From M55B112 sp040880545 (GTDB lineage Bacteria; Bacteroidota; Bacteroidia; Bacteroidales; GCA-2748055), in the NCBI GenBank assembly GCA_040880545.1, contig JBBDIE010000186.1:1-63929 (forward strand): a DNA stretch of 63,929 nucleotides, written 5' to 3'. How positions within the stretch are numbered: position 1 is the first letter of the stretch; each line of letters starts with the position of its first letter. Made by a program: the position numbers and the translations under genes. This document shows, piece after piece, positions 8,078 through 17,506 of this stretch. The notes beneath the pieces were generated by a model. It was not told where the DNA came from and ran no database searches. It saw only the letters and a program-made list of their open reading frames with translations.

Positions 8078-9367
8078 ATGAATATAGGTATCATTATTGG
8101 TAGAATTGGCGGCGTGGACGGGGTGGCGCTTGAATCGGAAAAGTGGATAGAGGTCCTCCGTTCAATGGGTCACAAAATTTTTATCCTCTCCGGCCAGTTT
8201 CAGGAAAGACCCATGGACCCTGAAACAGAAACCCTGGTTCCGGAAATGTCTTTTTTCTCTCCAGAAAGTTACTGGAGCCAGAAAAAAGCATTTTTTCATC
8301 CCGAAACCGACCCCCAGGAACTGATCGAACACCTGAACCTCTATTCCAAGGTGATCTATAAAAAAATTATCCATTGGGCACACAACAATGACCTGGACTT
8401 GCTGATCTCAGAAAATGCCTCGGCTTTACCTTCCCACCTGGAGATGGGCCTCGCGGTCAATAAAGCTGTGCATAAACTTGGTTTGCCAACCATCACGCAC
8501 GACCACGATTTCGCCTGGGAAAGAGGCGACCGGTACGTCTCCCCCCATGAAGACATCAACAAGTTTGTCGAAACTGTCTTTCCACTCATGGCCCCCAACA
8601 GTATCCATGCTGTGATCAATACCCATGCCCTGGAAACTTTGAAAGAAAGATTTGGAAGAGACGCTGTGAACGTACCAAATGTGATGAATTTCGATATTCC
8701 TTTCGGGGTCAGAAACGAAAAAAATGCCCGGCTTCCCGAATACCTGGGATATTCCGGTTCCGATATATTTCTTTACCAGATTACACGCGTTGTTCAACGA
8801 AAAGGAATTGAGGTGGCCATCGATCTGTTGAATAAACTGAATGATAAAAAGATCAAGCTGATCATTACCGGAAATTATGCCGATGATGCCGGAAGCGTCT
8901 ACTATAAAGAATTACTTGAACAAATTCACGACCTGAAATTAAGCGACCAGGTGCGCTTCGCATACGACCTTTTTCAAAATAAAGGGCTCACCCCGGCAAA
9001 TGGTGACGTATTATTCTCCCTGTCGGATGGATATGCCAACGCCACAGCCTGCACTTATTTCAGTACCTATGAGGGTTTTGGCAATGCATTTGTCGAGGCT
9101 GTTCTTGCCAGGCGACCCATCTTTGTAAATAATTATGAGCCAGTCTATATGCCCGATATAGGCAGCAAAGGCTTCAAAACCATAATGCTCGAAAAAAATG
9201 ATCTGACTGACGAGGCTGTAAAAGCGATGGCCGAAATTATTTACAATCCGGAACTGGCTAAGCAGATTGCCGATTACAATTTTGAACTGGGGAAAAGACT
9301 CTTTAGTTACGACACCCTCCGGGAAAAACTGGAGGAACTCATTGAGAAAGCGGTTGCCTTGGTCTGA
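8078..9367 (+). CDS. GT4-type glycosyltransferase
   Basis: 429 residues with a GT-B fold layout. The N-terminal Rossmann-like half begins MNIGIIIGRIGGVDGVALE, with a glycine-rich acceptor loop. The C-terminal nucleotide-sugar half contains TRVVQRKGIEVAIDLL and the EGFGNAFVEAVLARRP segment, the GT4 ExxxxxxxE donor-binding motif. No signal peptide or membrane segment is seen, so it is cytoplasmic. A THDHDFAWERGDR segment in the middle is echoed by NNNHDFYFEGG in the large GT/NAGPA protein two genes away, so the two may act on related acceptors. The closest families I recall make compatible-solute or glycerate glycosides, but the substrate cannot be assigned from sequence. It is convergent with hemW. 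Confidence 0.85.
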   Translation: MNIGIIIGRIGGVDGVALESEKWIEVLRSMGHKIFILSGQFQERPMDPETETLVPEMSFFSPESYWSQKKAFFHPETDPQELIEHLNLYSKVIYKKIIHWAHNNDLDLLISENASALPSHLEMGLAVNKAVHKLGLPTITHDHDFAWERGDRYVSPHEDINKFVETVFPLMAPNSIHAVINTHALETLKERFGRDAVNVPNVMNFDIPFGVRNEKNARLPEYLGYSGSDIFLYQITRVVQRKGIEVAIDLLNKLNDKKIKLIITGNYADDAGSVYYKELLEQIHDLKLSDQVRFAYDLFQNKGLTPANGDVLFSLSDGYANATACTYFSTYEGFGNAFVEAVLARRPIFVNNYEPVYMPDIGSKGFKTIMLEKNDLTDEAVKAMAEIIYNPELAKQIADYNFELGKRLFSYDTLREKLEELIEKAVALV

Positions 9368-9374
9368 GGTGCGT

Positions 9375-10499
9375 TTAGAGCATTAATTCACCAATGATCA
9401 TATCCGATTTCAGCCATCCTTCGGGTGTCATCTTGAGTATTCCCTCTTGCATTAGCAGATCGTTGCTCCCCATAAACTTTTGGACTTTTCCAAGCAAGTC
9501 ATTCAATATCTCAATTCCGAAAACCGACTCTATATGGTCTGTATCTGCGCCCGAAACCGTTCTTAGGGAAGTAATCAGGTAATCGTGATACTTTTCTGTC
9601 GATGTCAGCTGCTCCGATTCATAATAAATTCCACCTCCATTCACCTTTTCAATATATCCCTTCAATGACGCAATGTTCCAACGCCGCTCTGTGCCATTAT
9701 ATGAATGTGCCGAAGGTCCGAACCCCAAATAATTTACACCGCTCCAGTAGGTACTGTTGTGTTTAGAACGAAATCCTTTCTTTGCAAAATTTGAGATCTC
9801 ATAATGTTCAAATCCGTTTTCAGCTGTAATCTCGCGCAGCAACCGATATTGCTCAATGCTGGTCTGTTCGGGCAGCTCTTTTAATCTGCCCTTCTTTTTC
9901 CAGTGATGAAATACAGTACCCGGTTCATAGGTGAGATGATAGGCTGAAATATGGCCTATTGGCTGTTTCATCGTTATGCGTACATTTTCTTCCCATTCCC
10001 CCAGAGTCAACCCCGGAACCCCGTAAATCAAATCCATGCTGATGTTTTCAAATCCCTTGGAATGCGCCAGCTCCATGCACTTTACAGCCTGCTCCGCCGT
10101 ATGCGATCTGCGCATAAGTTCCAGGTCTTTCTCCTGGAACGATTGCACCCCGATACTCAGCCTGTTGAATCCCGATCGCCGGAGCATCCCGGGGTAATCC
10201 TCCTTTAGGTCATCAGGATTCGCTTCAATGGTGATCTCTGCATCCTTACGAACCCGGTAATGCTTCCGGATGGTTCCCATGATCATTTCCAGTTGCTCCT
10301 CCGTTAACACCGAGGGTGTACCTCCTCCCAAATAAATGGTATCTATCTCTCCGGTATCCCGGGAATCTTTTCTGCGGATTAACTCCGTTAACAAGGATGC
10401 AACATAACTGTCACGGTATTTCAGGCTCACCGTAAAATAAAAATCACAATACCGGCAGGCCTGCCTGCAAAACGGCACATGAATATACATTCCTCCCAT
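9375..10499 (-). CDS. hemW: Radical SAM haem chaperone / HemW (oxygen-independent coproporphyrinogen oxidase-like)
   Basis: 374 residues from the ATG at 10499, which gives the usual start MGGMYIHVPFC. The radical SAM motif CRQACRYC followed by DFYF is the HemN/HemW form with a fourth cluster-proximal Cys context. GGGTPSVL and GVQSFQEKDL are further family blocks. True HemN needs an N-terminal extension that is absent here, so the haem-transfer protein HemW is the better assignment than a coproporphyrinogen dehydrogenase. It lies 13 bp downstream of the large GT/NAGPA gene on the same strand, so the two may be co-transcribed, although a functional link is not evident. Confidence 0.9.
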   Translation of the reverse strand: MGGMYIHVPFCRQACRYCDFYFTVSLKYRDSYVASLLTELIRRKDSRDTGEIDTIYLGGGTPSVLTEEQLEMIMGTIRKHYRVRKDAEITIEANPDDLKEDYPGMLRRSGFNRLSIGVQSFQEKDLELMRRSHTAEQAVKCMELAHSKGFENISMDLIYGVPGLTLGEWEENVRITMKQPIGHISAYHLTYEPGTVFHHWKKKGRLKELPEQTSIEQYRLLREITAENGFEHYEISNFAKKGFRSKHNSTYWSGVNYLGFGPSAHSYNGTERRWNIASLKGYIEKVNGGGIYYESEQLTSTEKYHDYLITSLRTVSGADTDHIESVFGIEILNDLLGKVQKFMGSNDLLMQEGILKMTPEGWLKSDMIIGELML

Positions 10500-10512
10500 A
10501 ATAGATCTCCTT

Positions 10513-13500
10513 TTACAAATAGCCAATTACAGCATTCGATACTGCTCTCGTTTGTGGGGACATCGCGTATACATTGTACTCATATTCCTGGTTATAGGGG
10601 GAGATATTCATAACCTCTCCCTCCACAAATAGGGTGCTGCTTCCTCCCGGATCAAATCCCATCGCTTTTTTCATCCCCTGCTTCACCAGGATATCAGCCA
10701 TATCTATGTGTGTTGCACCTACCGACTCCCTGATTCTTCCATTCACCGTCAGCACCACTAATTCTCCCTCCTCATTCATACCAACAGCAATTTTTGGCCC
10801 CCGCATATCCAGGTAATCCAGCCGTGCCGCTTGTGTGGCAATAGAATTCCTGGTTTTCCATCCTTCTTTTACCATATCCACCGAGGTTACTCCATTCTCC
10901 AGCAACATTGGCCCGGCCTCAATTGCATGCCGGATATTTTCAAAGCCCGGTATGGTTATTTCTGCATCCTGCTCAACCCGGATACCAACAGGAACCCTGT
11001 TTTCAGGAAAAGAAAGGGTCAACCCCACCGGGATGACTTTCACCGCTTCCCCCTTCCTGGTTTGAATGATCTCTTTGATGGTCCTTCCCGATAGACGCAC
11101 GATTGTCCTTCCATCTCCAAAAATACTTTTTTCAGAATACATCAGATCATAATATGCAATTTCATTCCCCGGTTCCACCAGGTTATAATTTTTACTGGTA
11201 AGGACTATCATGTCCCCACCTATCTTTAGTGTAATCCCGTTATTGCATCCAACCCTCCTGATATCCGCACTCCCCTGGTTGTCAATAAACAATGCCGCTT
11301 TATTAAACAACGGTGGGCAATGACATGTTCCATCGGTAATGATTAGCCCCAGCGGAGAACCAATATAAGAACCGGGAAGTCCCAGTTTTCCTGCCAGTTC
11401 TGCATTCAGAATATATCCCCCGTTCCAGGCAAGCCGTACCTTTTTTCCGCTGGTAATTTCGAAATTCTTTACAAACTCCAATACCCGTACAGGTTTCTTC
11501 CTGGTACTTACAGCAGTGAAGTTCCATCGTTGTTCCCTGAGATTGATCTTTGCGTAAACGCCGTTATACGGATTGCCGTCGTCATACAACCCACTGATAT
11601 ACGCGCACTTAACAGGTCCGGGCGCCTTGTGTGCTTCATTCAGGCTTTTGATCACATGTATTACAGGTGATCCCCGCTCTTCTGCATCATCAGCAATTGC
11701 CCTCATTACGGCCTCCTCCCCGATCTTCTCTTTCAATGCACGGAACGCCTCGCCCTGCAAAGTCCTGTTCAGGTCATTTGCGGTTTGAATGGGTGTAGGA
11801 TACGCCAGTGTTGGCCTTATACCCGCAGGTACATACTGGATATATCCGCTTCCCTCCGGAATTCCCATAATACTGGCGGAAAACGCAGTCTGCACACGCC
11901 CGATATGAAAGCGGTCCAGATTTACAAAATCTGTCATAAAAGCCGCGTGCCGCCGGTTAGTTAACAGGAAACCGCCCTTTTCCCGTATCTCTCTTAATAT
12001 TTTAACAGGATATTCTCCAAGCAGGTTAAAGTGTATCCCCACACAAAGCTGTTGGGTTGGAATGATCTGTACCAGTGCAAACTCGTATAACAATTTCAAC
12101 TCATTGGATAATCCACACCTGATGTAATCTTCAATTTCATTCCTGTTTAACTGCTTTCCGAGTCTTTTTTGCTGGGCAAATATATAAATAGGTGCAATTT
12201 CCCCCTTCTTCTCCTCCAGCAATTCCCGGGTAAGCTCCTTTTCTATGGGGAGCTGTAACCTGGACCGGATCGACTGTAACGCAAAAAATTCCAGCTCATA
12301 CATGATAAATTCTCCCGGAAAGTAGGCAAAAGGAACATTGGTCTGCAATTTTTCAATTAATAATTCGCGGTTATCTATGGCCAGGTAATTGCTCGCAGAC
12401 AATTGTAATAAAGCCAGGTTCCAGTCGGTGAAAAACTGGGTGCTTAAATTCACCTGTATATGTGGTTCCGGTTTTATGATTCTCAGGTATAATATATTTA
12501 CCACACCCGTTAACTCCTGGAATGTGAATTTCTGGTACAGGTAATTGTTCCTGTTCCTGTGGCGGTAAGACATTGAATGGTCGTGACGAATCTCAACCTC
12601 CCCTTCTGTTATGTAAAACAGGTTGTTCACCGCATTAAAAAATATATCCAGCTTCTCTGTGGGTGTGGCCTGGGGGTCTGTCTCATCCCTGATTATTCCC
12701 ATGGCAAAATAGAATATGCTTCCCCGTACTTTCTGTTGTTCTGATCTGAAAAAACTTGGATCAATCAACGATTTGAGCATCAGCATAAAGGAGAGCCTTC
12801 CGTATCCTGGCAGGTAATGACGGTTCTTTTTACGGATCAGAAATTCCAGATCCGGGTTACTGAAAGAAATTTCTTTCTCAAAATCCTTCAACGCCTTTCC
12901 CGCCTCACTCCTTTCATGTGTCTCCGGTTGTAATTGAGTATGAAGCTTTCTCACAATCAGATTAATATTCTCCCCAAGCGCATGCATGCTGTACCTGCGC
13001 TCAACCACGCGCTTATTATGCATTGTTTCGGAAGTAAACTTATGAGGGAAAAAGACGCGTTCTATAATAGTACTGACGATCCTCTTGCTTATTTTCTTGC
13101 CCCTGAACTCAAAAACCTTCAATCGTTCACTTTCTCCCAGATGTTCCCCTATTACTTCGGAATATACCTCTTCCGGGTCATATCTCCTGCAAAAAATCGG
13201 GGTGCCACACGCCGTCGCCTCGATGATCGGAAGGCCCCTGCCCTCTGTTTTGCTTGGCAGCAGAATAAGGGAAGCGATATTGTACAGATCGGGAATTTCA
13301 ATGGGTTGTTCAAATCTTTCCAGAAAGGAATTCTTATCCAGCTCGCCCAGCAAAAACGCCAGGAATATGCGGTTTCTGAACTCTTCGGGAATCTCCCCCA
13401 GCAATTCTCCAAATCTTTTAACAAGCTTTTTATAATAGTCGAAATGGCCGGACGCAATGGGCCCGCTTATCAGCAACGTGATTTTCAGATTAGGTGTCGT

Positions 13501-14676
13501 GATCAACCTGTTCCTGATGTCCTGATTTTCCAGAATTTTTAAAAGAAGGCTGAATCCCAGCTCTATTCTTTTTCTCGAGATAATCCGTGTAGGTTGTAAA
13601 AAGATAATGTTTTCAGCAATAAATTTTTCAATCGGTCCGGTTTTGTTGCCAATCAGTATAGGCTTGGGATTAGCCTCCGATACAAGTTCCCCGCTCTCCA
13701 CATCATCAACTGAATATGAAACTAGCCTTTCTCTGTAACGCGCAAGGATCGTTTCAAACTGTATAATGGCGTTAATGTTTCTCCTTTTATCCTTTTTGCT
13801 GAACACAGAGGTGTCAACTGCCGTGCCAATTCCCAGGACACGTGCCGGATTGTGCCCCTTATACCGTATCAGGTAATCTGACTGCGTCCTGTTAATATTT
13901 ACATTGATCCAGTATTTTGACTCCCACGGATAGATTAGTTCTATAATCGAAAAAATCTCTCCCAGGTGGGCGTTCGTAAAGAAGAAATCCCTCGGTCCCT
14001 TTTTCAGTCCCTTTGCTTTTTTATCAAACTTGCTGTGGCCCCCTTCAAAGTAAAAATCATGGTTGTTGTTGATTACCGGTATGTGCAAAAATTCAGATAA
14101 TATTACCAGGGCAATGGCGGCCGCTACATTCCCGGGATTTGAACAAATGTTCACCAAATACAGCTGGGCTATTTTTTGCTTTTCAATATAATTTCCCAGT
14201 TTTTCAATGATCCGTAATGTCTGGCTCCATAGTTTAATAATCAAATCATTGTATGTGGCGCTTCCCCTTTCTAATTCAGTCAAAAAAAAGCTTTCGTAAA
14301 GATCCCATTCATTGAACCCCTGCAGTTCACCAATGGTGTGCTTTCTGTAGCGGCTGCTGATCAGTGTTTCAGATTTGTTTTTAAATGCACCACCAATATA
14401 ATGGATCGGTATTCCCGGATAATTCTTTTCGAACAGGCTGGCATATTTTCCGATTTCCACTGTAACCCCATCTACCATGTAATGAAAAGTAATAAATCCC
14501 AGCCCTCCTCTGTTCAACCGATCTGAAAAGTCAGGGAAACTTTCCCACTTGCCTCGTTCGTCATGCTCGTTTTGCTCCCTGAACCTGTCTATGAATAATC
14601 CCAGGTCAAACCAGCTTCTAATCTCCTCTTCCCGCAACATTTTGAGAAGTGTTTTTGTGTTTAATTTGCCTTTCAT
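10513..14676 (-). CDS. Glycosyltransferase (GT4-like) fused to a phosphodiester glycosidase (NAGPA/DUF2233-like) domain
   Basis: 1387 residues from the ATG at 14676. Residues about 60-560 look like a GT-B glycosyltransferase: NNNHDFYFEGG near 205, LQPTRIISRKRIELGFSLLL near 360, and LPSKTEGRGLPIIEATACG near 475, which holds the GT4-type ExxxxxxxE motif. Residues about 590-1075 match no domain I recognise. Residues about 1080-1387 resemble the phosphodiester glycosidase family that includes N-acetylglucosamine-1-phosphodiester alpha-N-acetylglucosaminidase: AWNGGYI near 1085, an RNSIATQAARLDYL block, and GFDPGGSSTLFVEG near 1340. No signal peptide or membrane segment is visible, so both activities would be cytoplasmic, which is unexpected for NAGPA-type domains. 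It is followed after 13 bp by hemW and is divergent from the VanZ gene. Domain naming is by motif recognition and the substrate is unknown. Confidence 0.75.
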   Translation of the reverse strand: MKGKLNTKTLLKMLREEEIRSWFDLGLFIDRFREQNEHDERGKWESFPDFSDRLNRGGLGFITFHYMVDGVTVEIGKYASLFEKNYPGIPIHYIGGAFKNKSETLISSRYRKHTIGELQGFNEWDLYESFFLTELERGSATYNDLIIKLWSQTLRIIEKLGNYIEKQKIAQLYLVNICSNPGNVAAAIALVILSEFLHIPVINNNHDFYFEGGHSKFDKKAKGLKKGPRDFFFTNAHLGEIFSIIELIYPWESKYWINVNINRTQSDYLIRYKGHNPARVLGIGTAVDTSVFSKKDKRRNINAIIQFETILARYRERLVSYSVDDVESGELVSEANPKPILIGNKTGPIEKFIAENIIFLQPTRIISRKRIELGFSLLLKILENQDIRNRLITTPNLKITLLISGPIASGHFDYYKKLVKRFGELLGEIPEEFRNRIFLAFLLGELDKNSFLERFEQPIEIPDLYNIASLILLPSKTEGRGLPIIEATACGTPIFCRRYDPEEVYSEVIGEHLGESERLKVFEFRGKKISKRIVSTIIERVFFPHKFTSETMHNKRVVERRYSMHALGENINLIVRKLHTQLQPETHERSEAGKALKDFEKEISFSNPDLEFLIRKKNRHYLPGYGRLSFMLMLKSLIDPSFFRSEQQKVRGSIFYFAMGIIRDETDPQATPTEKLDIFFNAVNNLFYITEGEVEIRHDHSMSYRHRNRNNYLYQKFTFQELTGVVNILYLRIIKPEPHIQVNLSTQFFTDWNLALLQLSASNYLAIDNRELLIEKLQTNVPFAYFPGEFIMYELEFFALQSIRSRLQLPIEKELTRELLEEKKGEIAPIYIFAQQKRLGKQLNRNEIEDYIRCGLSNELKLLYEFALVQIIPTQQLCVGIHFNLLGEYPVKILREIREKGGFLLTNRRHAAFMTDFVNLDRFHIGRVQTAFSASIMGIPEGSGYIQYVPAGIRPTLAYPTPIQTANDLNRTLQGEAFRALKEKIGEEAVMRAIADDAEERGSPVIHVIKSLNEAHKAPGPVKCAYISGLYDDGNPYNGVYAKINLREQRWNFTAVSTRKKPVRVLEFVKNFEITSGKKVRLAWNGGYILNAELAGKLGLPGSYIGSPLGLIITDGTCHCPPLFNKAALFIDNQGSADIRRVGCNNGITLKIGGDMIVLTSKNYNLVEPGNEIAYYDLMYSEKSIFGDGRTIVRLSGRTIKEIIQTRKGEAVKVIPVGLTLSFPENRVPVGIRVEQDAEITIPGFENIRHAIEAGPMLLENGVTSVDMVKEGWKTRNSIATQAARLDYLDMRGPKIAVGMNEEGELVVLTVNGRIRESVGATHIDMADILVKQGMKKAMGFDPGGSSTLFVEGEVMNISPYNQEYEYNVYAMSPQTRAVSNAVIGYL

Positions 14677-14729
14677 ATTGCAGGGGGTGTTATATTTATA
14701 CTCAGAAAGCAACGGAATTTAATAAATTC

Positions 14730-14737
14730 TATCTTTA
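14730..14737 (+). promoter_or_regulatory. Candidate -7 element for the VanZ-like gene
   Basis: TATCTTTA differs from TAnnTTTG only in its last base and sits 14 bp upstream of the ATG at 14752. No clear -33 TTTG is present. Weak evidence. Confidence 0.25.
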
Positions 14738-14751
14738 CAATCAATTTTCTT

Positions 14752-15135
14752 ATGATGGAAATACAAACCCGGAGAGGATTGTTCCTTACGATCCTCTGTG
14801 CAATGATTATCTTAATCCTGAGTATCTTGCCCTCTGACCTGGCTGGCGAGCAACCGCGATTCTACTTCAGCGGTATGGATAAAATCATCCATGGTATCAT
14901 GTATGGCACTTTCGCCCTGTTGGTATTGAACCTCTATTTTAAACTTTACCACTTCAAAGTCATACCCGTGGTCCTGATGTTGATGGGTGTGTGGGGTTAC
15001 TCTATCATTATGGAGCTTGTCCAGCATTTCTTTGTAGAATCCAGGTCGGCAGAATTCCATGATATACTGGCAAATCTGGCTGGCATACTGGTGGGTGCGG
15101 CGCTGATTATCACCCATAGAAAGTTCAGATCCTGA
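14752..15135 (+). CDS. VanZ-like membrane protein
   Basis: 127 residues with four hydrophobic segments. The conserved VanZ-family features are the loop 'FSGMDKIIHGIMYGTFALL' after segment 1 and ELVQHFFVESRSAEFHDILAN before the last segment, with its E-x-x-Q and D-x-x-AN positions. VanZ-like proteins occur widely and their role is mostly unknown; the name comes from teicoplanin resistance, and no resistance is implied here. The last 11 bp overlap the Rrf2 gene tail to tail. Confidence 0.82.
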   Translation: MMEIQTRRGLFLTILCAMIILILSILPSDLAGEQPRFYFSGMDKIIHGIMYGTFALLVLNLYFKLYHFKVIPVVLMLMGVWGYSIIMELVQHFFVESRSAEFHDILANLAGILVGAALIITHRKFRS

Positions 15136-15556
15136 TCCGGCCACTGTCTCTCTTAAATTCAGTGGACAGATCCCTGATGGTCTGATTAAAGAAAAAGTTT
15201 TTTAATTCCTTTCTTACCGAAGTTATCTGGTCATGAATCCCACATGGTTCATCATCAGAACACTTGGTCGTTCTCACCAGACAGGTATCAAAAATATCGG
15301 AACCGTCAACAATTTCAACAATGTCCATTAATGAAATATCTTCAGCGGGACGTCCAAGGCTAAATCCTCCATGCGGCCCTTTTGTAGAAATCAGGATCTT
15401 TTTCCGTACAAGGGATTGTAATATTTTTCCCAGAAATGGTGAAGGAATATCAAGCTTTTCAGACACCTCTTTGATGCCAATCCTTTTCTGAGCTGTAGAA
15501 AATACCGAAAGATAAACCACTGCCCTGATGGCGTATTTACATGTATTTGATAACAT
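15125..15556 (-). CDS. Rrf2 family transcriptional regulator with cluster-type cysteines
   Basis: 143 residues. The winged-helix domain (KYAIRAVVYLSVF, IPSPFLGKILQSLVRKKIL, GPHGGFSLGRP) is typical of Rrf2 proteins. Three cysteines in the C-terminal half, C(LVRTTK)C(SDDEP)C, match the spacing of the [2Fe-2S]-binding members IscR and NsrR. The protein probably senses iron-sulfur status, nitric oxide or redox state, but its targets are not evident. It lies 3 bp upstream of rpiB on the minus strand in reading order rpiB then rrf2, so a two-gene transcript from above rpiB is likely. Confidence 0.88.
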   Translation of the reverse strand: MLSNTCKYAIRAVVYLSVFSTAQKRIGIKEVSEKLDIPSPFLGKILQSLVRKKILISTKGPHGGFSLGRPAEDISLMDIVEIVDGSDIFDTCLVRTTKCSDDEPCGIHDQITSVRKELKNFFFNQTIRDLSTEFKRDSGRIRI

Positions 15557-15559
15557 AAG

Positions 15560-16000
15560 TTATAAATCAATTTTTCTTATTCGTTTTTCGTGCCGCTCCC
15601 CCTCAAATTCTTCCTTGAGGAATATGTCTACTATTCTCTTTGCAAGTTCAATATCAATATATCGTGCAGGTAATGAACATATATTGGCATCATTGTGCCT
15701 TCTGGCCATCCTGGCAATTTCTTCATTCCAGCATATTGCTCCCCTTACCCCTTTGTGTTTATTCGTGGTCATGCTAATTCCGTTGGCTGATCCGCACAAT
15801 GAAATACCACGAGGATAGGATCCTTCACTAATGAGTTTTCCTAATTTGTGTCCGAAGTCGGGATAATCAACTGCATCATTGCTGTCTGTGCCAATATCAT
15901 AAAATTCAATGCCCCTTGATTCAAGGTGCCGTTTCAGCGCACTTTTCATTTCAAAACCGGCATGATCACTGGTTATAACAATTGGAAGGTTTGTACTCAT
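15560..16000 (-). CDS. rpiB: Ribose-5-phosphate isomerase B
   Basis: 146 residues from the ATG at 16000. A longer frame to 16087 adds 29 residues with no family similarity. RpiB interconverts ribose 5-phosphate and ribulose 5-phosphate in the pentose phosphate pathway. Seen in the sequence are SDHAGFEMK near the N-terminus, the catalytic-Cys loop SLCGSANGISM, and MARRHNDANICSLPARYI, which contains the phosphate-binding His and Arg. Length is typical (about 145-150). It precedes the Rrf2 gene by 3 bp. Confidence 0.94.
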   Translation of the reverse strand: MSTNLPIVITSDHAGFEMKSALKRHLESRGIEFYDIGTDSNDAVDYPDFGHKLGKLISEGSYPRGISLCGSANGISMTTNKHKGVRGAICWNEEIARMARRHNDANICSLPARYIDIELAKRIVDIFLKEEFEGERHEKRIRKIDL

Positions 16001-16503
16001 TGAATTGTAAATAATTAATATATGCTGTTCTAACGATTTCTGCTTTGTCCTTCTTCGCGGAATGCTAAGAAGGATAAATATATCCATTATCTTATCCGGG
16101 TCAGAAGATTAACAAAAATAGTGTTAATTTGTTGTTAATTGCTTTTAATAGCTATTCAAAAAAAACAGTTGCAAAATATATATTTATTTCATCATAATTA
16201 ATTTTGAAAACAAATCAAATAAATGATCCGTTTTTTATGTGTAAGAATTGAACAATCTTTTAACATGAATTGCCCTTTTTTGAGGCTAGTTGTTTTTTAA
16301 CAAAACGATATTAACAACCGGTGAATAATATCTCTAAATAACAGAATATCAAAACAGATTGGTCTGTAAATTTGTTAACTTATTGTTACTTTGAACTGCA
16401 TAATTTTTGTGGAGGTGAGTTGCGTGCTTTTTCTCAACACAATTAACCGGATAACATCATCATCATATTAGATTTAATTTTAAAATATAATAATATTGAT
16501 TTT
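16001..16503. other. Long AT-rich intergenic region between rpiB and nadA
   Basis: About 500 bp with no supported gene. It serves two divergent genes. It contains repeated TTGTTAA-like words (around 16125, 16372 and 16384) and a stretch of strong AT content. A candidate plus-strand promoter is listed separately. A leader of roughly 100 nt upstream of nadA would be possible, but I see no riboswitch fold I can name. Confidence 0.5.
16359..16393 (+). promoter_or_regulatory. Candidate promoter region for nadA
   Basis: TTGG at 16359 and TTACTTTG at 16386 (one mismatch to TAnnTTTG) are 27 bp apart start to start, close to the -33/-7 spacing. An overlapping exact match TAAATTTG lies at 16367-16374 but lacks a -33 partner. 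Only one of the two, if either, is likely used. Confidence 0.3.
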
Positions 16504-17502
16504 ATGAAGACTGTTGATAACATAAAAACTGATAAGGGTTACGTTGAGATGGATATTGATGTGTCAGTTGATATTATTGAAGAGATCAACAAAATGCGTA
16601 AACAGAAAAATGCAGTTATACTTGCTCACTATTACCAGGAAAGCGAAGTACAGGATATTGCAGATTTTGTAGGTGATAGCCTTGATCTTTCAAGAAAAGC
16701 AGCTGTAACTGATGCTGACATCATAGTTTTTGCCGGGGTGCATTTCATGGCAGAAACAGCCAAAATACTATCCCCTTCCAAAAAGGTATTAATACCGGAT
16801 ATGATGGCCGGATGCTCACTGGCCGATTCTTGTCCTCCCGATGCATTCGCTGAATTTAAAAATAAATATCCTGACCACACGGTGGTTTCTTATGTGAATA
16901 CAACGGCTGAAATTAAAGCTTTGACCGATATCGTTTGTACTTCAACAAATGCATTTCATATTATAAACAGTCTTCCTGAGGATGAAAAAATTATCTTTGC
17001 TCCGGATAGAAACCTGGGTAATTATATAAAAAGTATTACAGGCAGGGATATGATTATCTGGGATGGGGCGTGCCATGTACATGAAGAATTCAGCCTGGAA
17101 AGAATTCTTGAGCTGAAGAATGAATTCAAGGATGCAAAGATTATTGCACATCCAGAATGTGAGAAACCCGTTATTATAGTGGCCGATCATGTGGGTTCAA
17201 CCTCATCTCTGCTTAAATTCACCAGGGATGATGTAGGAAAAACTTTTATTGTTGCCACGGAATCCGGTATATTGCATCAAATGCGCCTGGCCAGTCCGCA
17301 CAAGAATTTTATTGCTGCACCACCCAAGGATTCCACATGTGCCTGTAATGATTGTAAATTTATGAAACTGATTACCTTAAAGAAAATTTATAATACACTC
17401 AAATACGAACTTCCGGAAATCACCATGGAAGAAGGGTTACGAAAAAAAGCAGAAGTATCCATCAGAAGAATGTTGAATATTTCAGATAAACTTGGACTCT
17501 AG
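16504..17502 (+). CDS. nadA: Quinolinate synthase A
   Basis: 332 residues. NadA condenses iminoaspartate and dihydroxyacetone phosphate to quinolinate in NAD synthesis, using a [4Fe-4S] cluster. The family blocks are present: LAHYYQESEVQDIADFVGDS near the N-terminus, GCSLADSC, DIVCTSTNA, HPEC and a C-terminal CACNDCKFM. The cysteines needed for the cluster (first block GC, HPEC region and CxxC group) are retained. The nadB and nadC partners are not in the window. The downstream repeat protein gene begins 4 bp after the stop, so co-transcription is likely. Confidence 0.96.
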   Translation: MKTVDNIKTDKGYVEMDIDVSVDIIEEINKMRKQKNAVILAHYYQESEVQDIADFVGDSLDLSRKAAVTDADIIVFAGVHFMAETAKILSPSKKVLIPDMMAGCSLADSCPPDAFAEFKNKYPDHTVVSYVNTTAEIKALTDIVCTSTNAFHIINSLPEDEKIIFAPDRNLGNYIKSITGRDMIIWDGACHVHEEFSLERILELKNEFKDAKIIAHPECEKPVIIVADHVGSTSSLLKFTRDDVGKTFIVATESGILHQMRLASPHKNFIAAPPKDSTCACNDCKFMKLITLKKIYNTLKYELPEITMEEGLRKKAEVSIRRMLNISDKLGL

Positions 17503-17506
17503 ACAA

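Noticed and set aside
12934..13542. 202-residue frame on the plus strand within the GT/NAGPA gene
   Set aside because: It lies wholly opposite a well-supported coding region and shows no motif.
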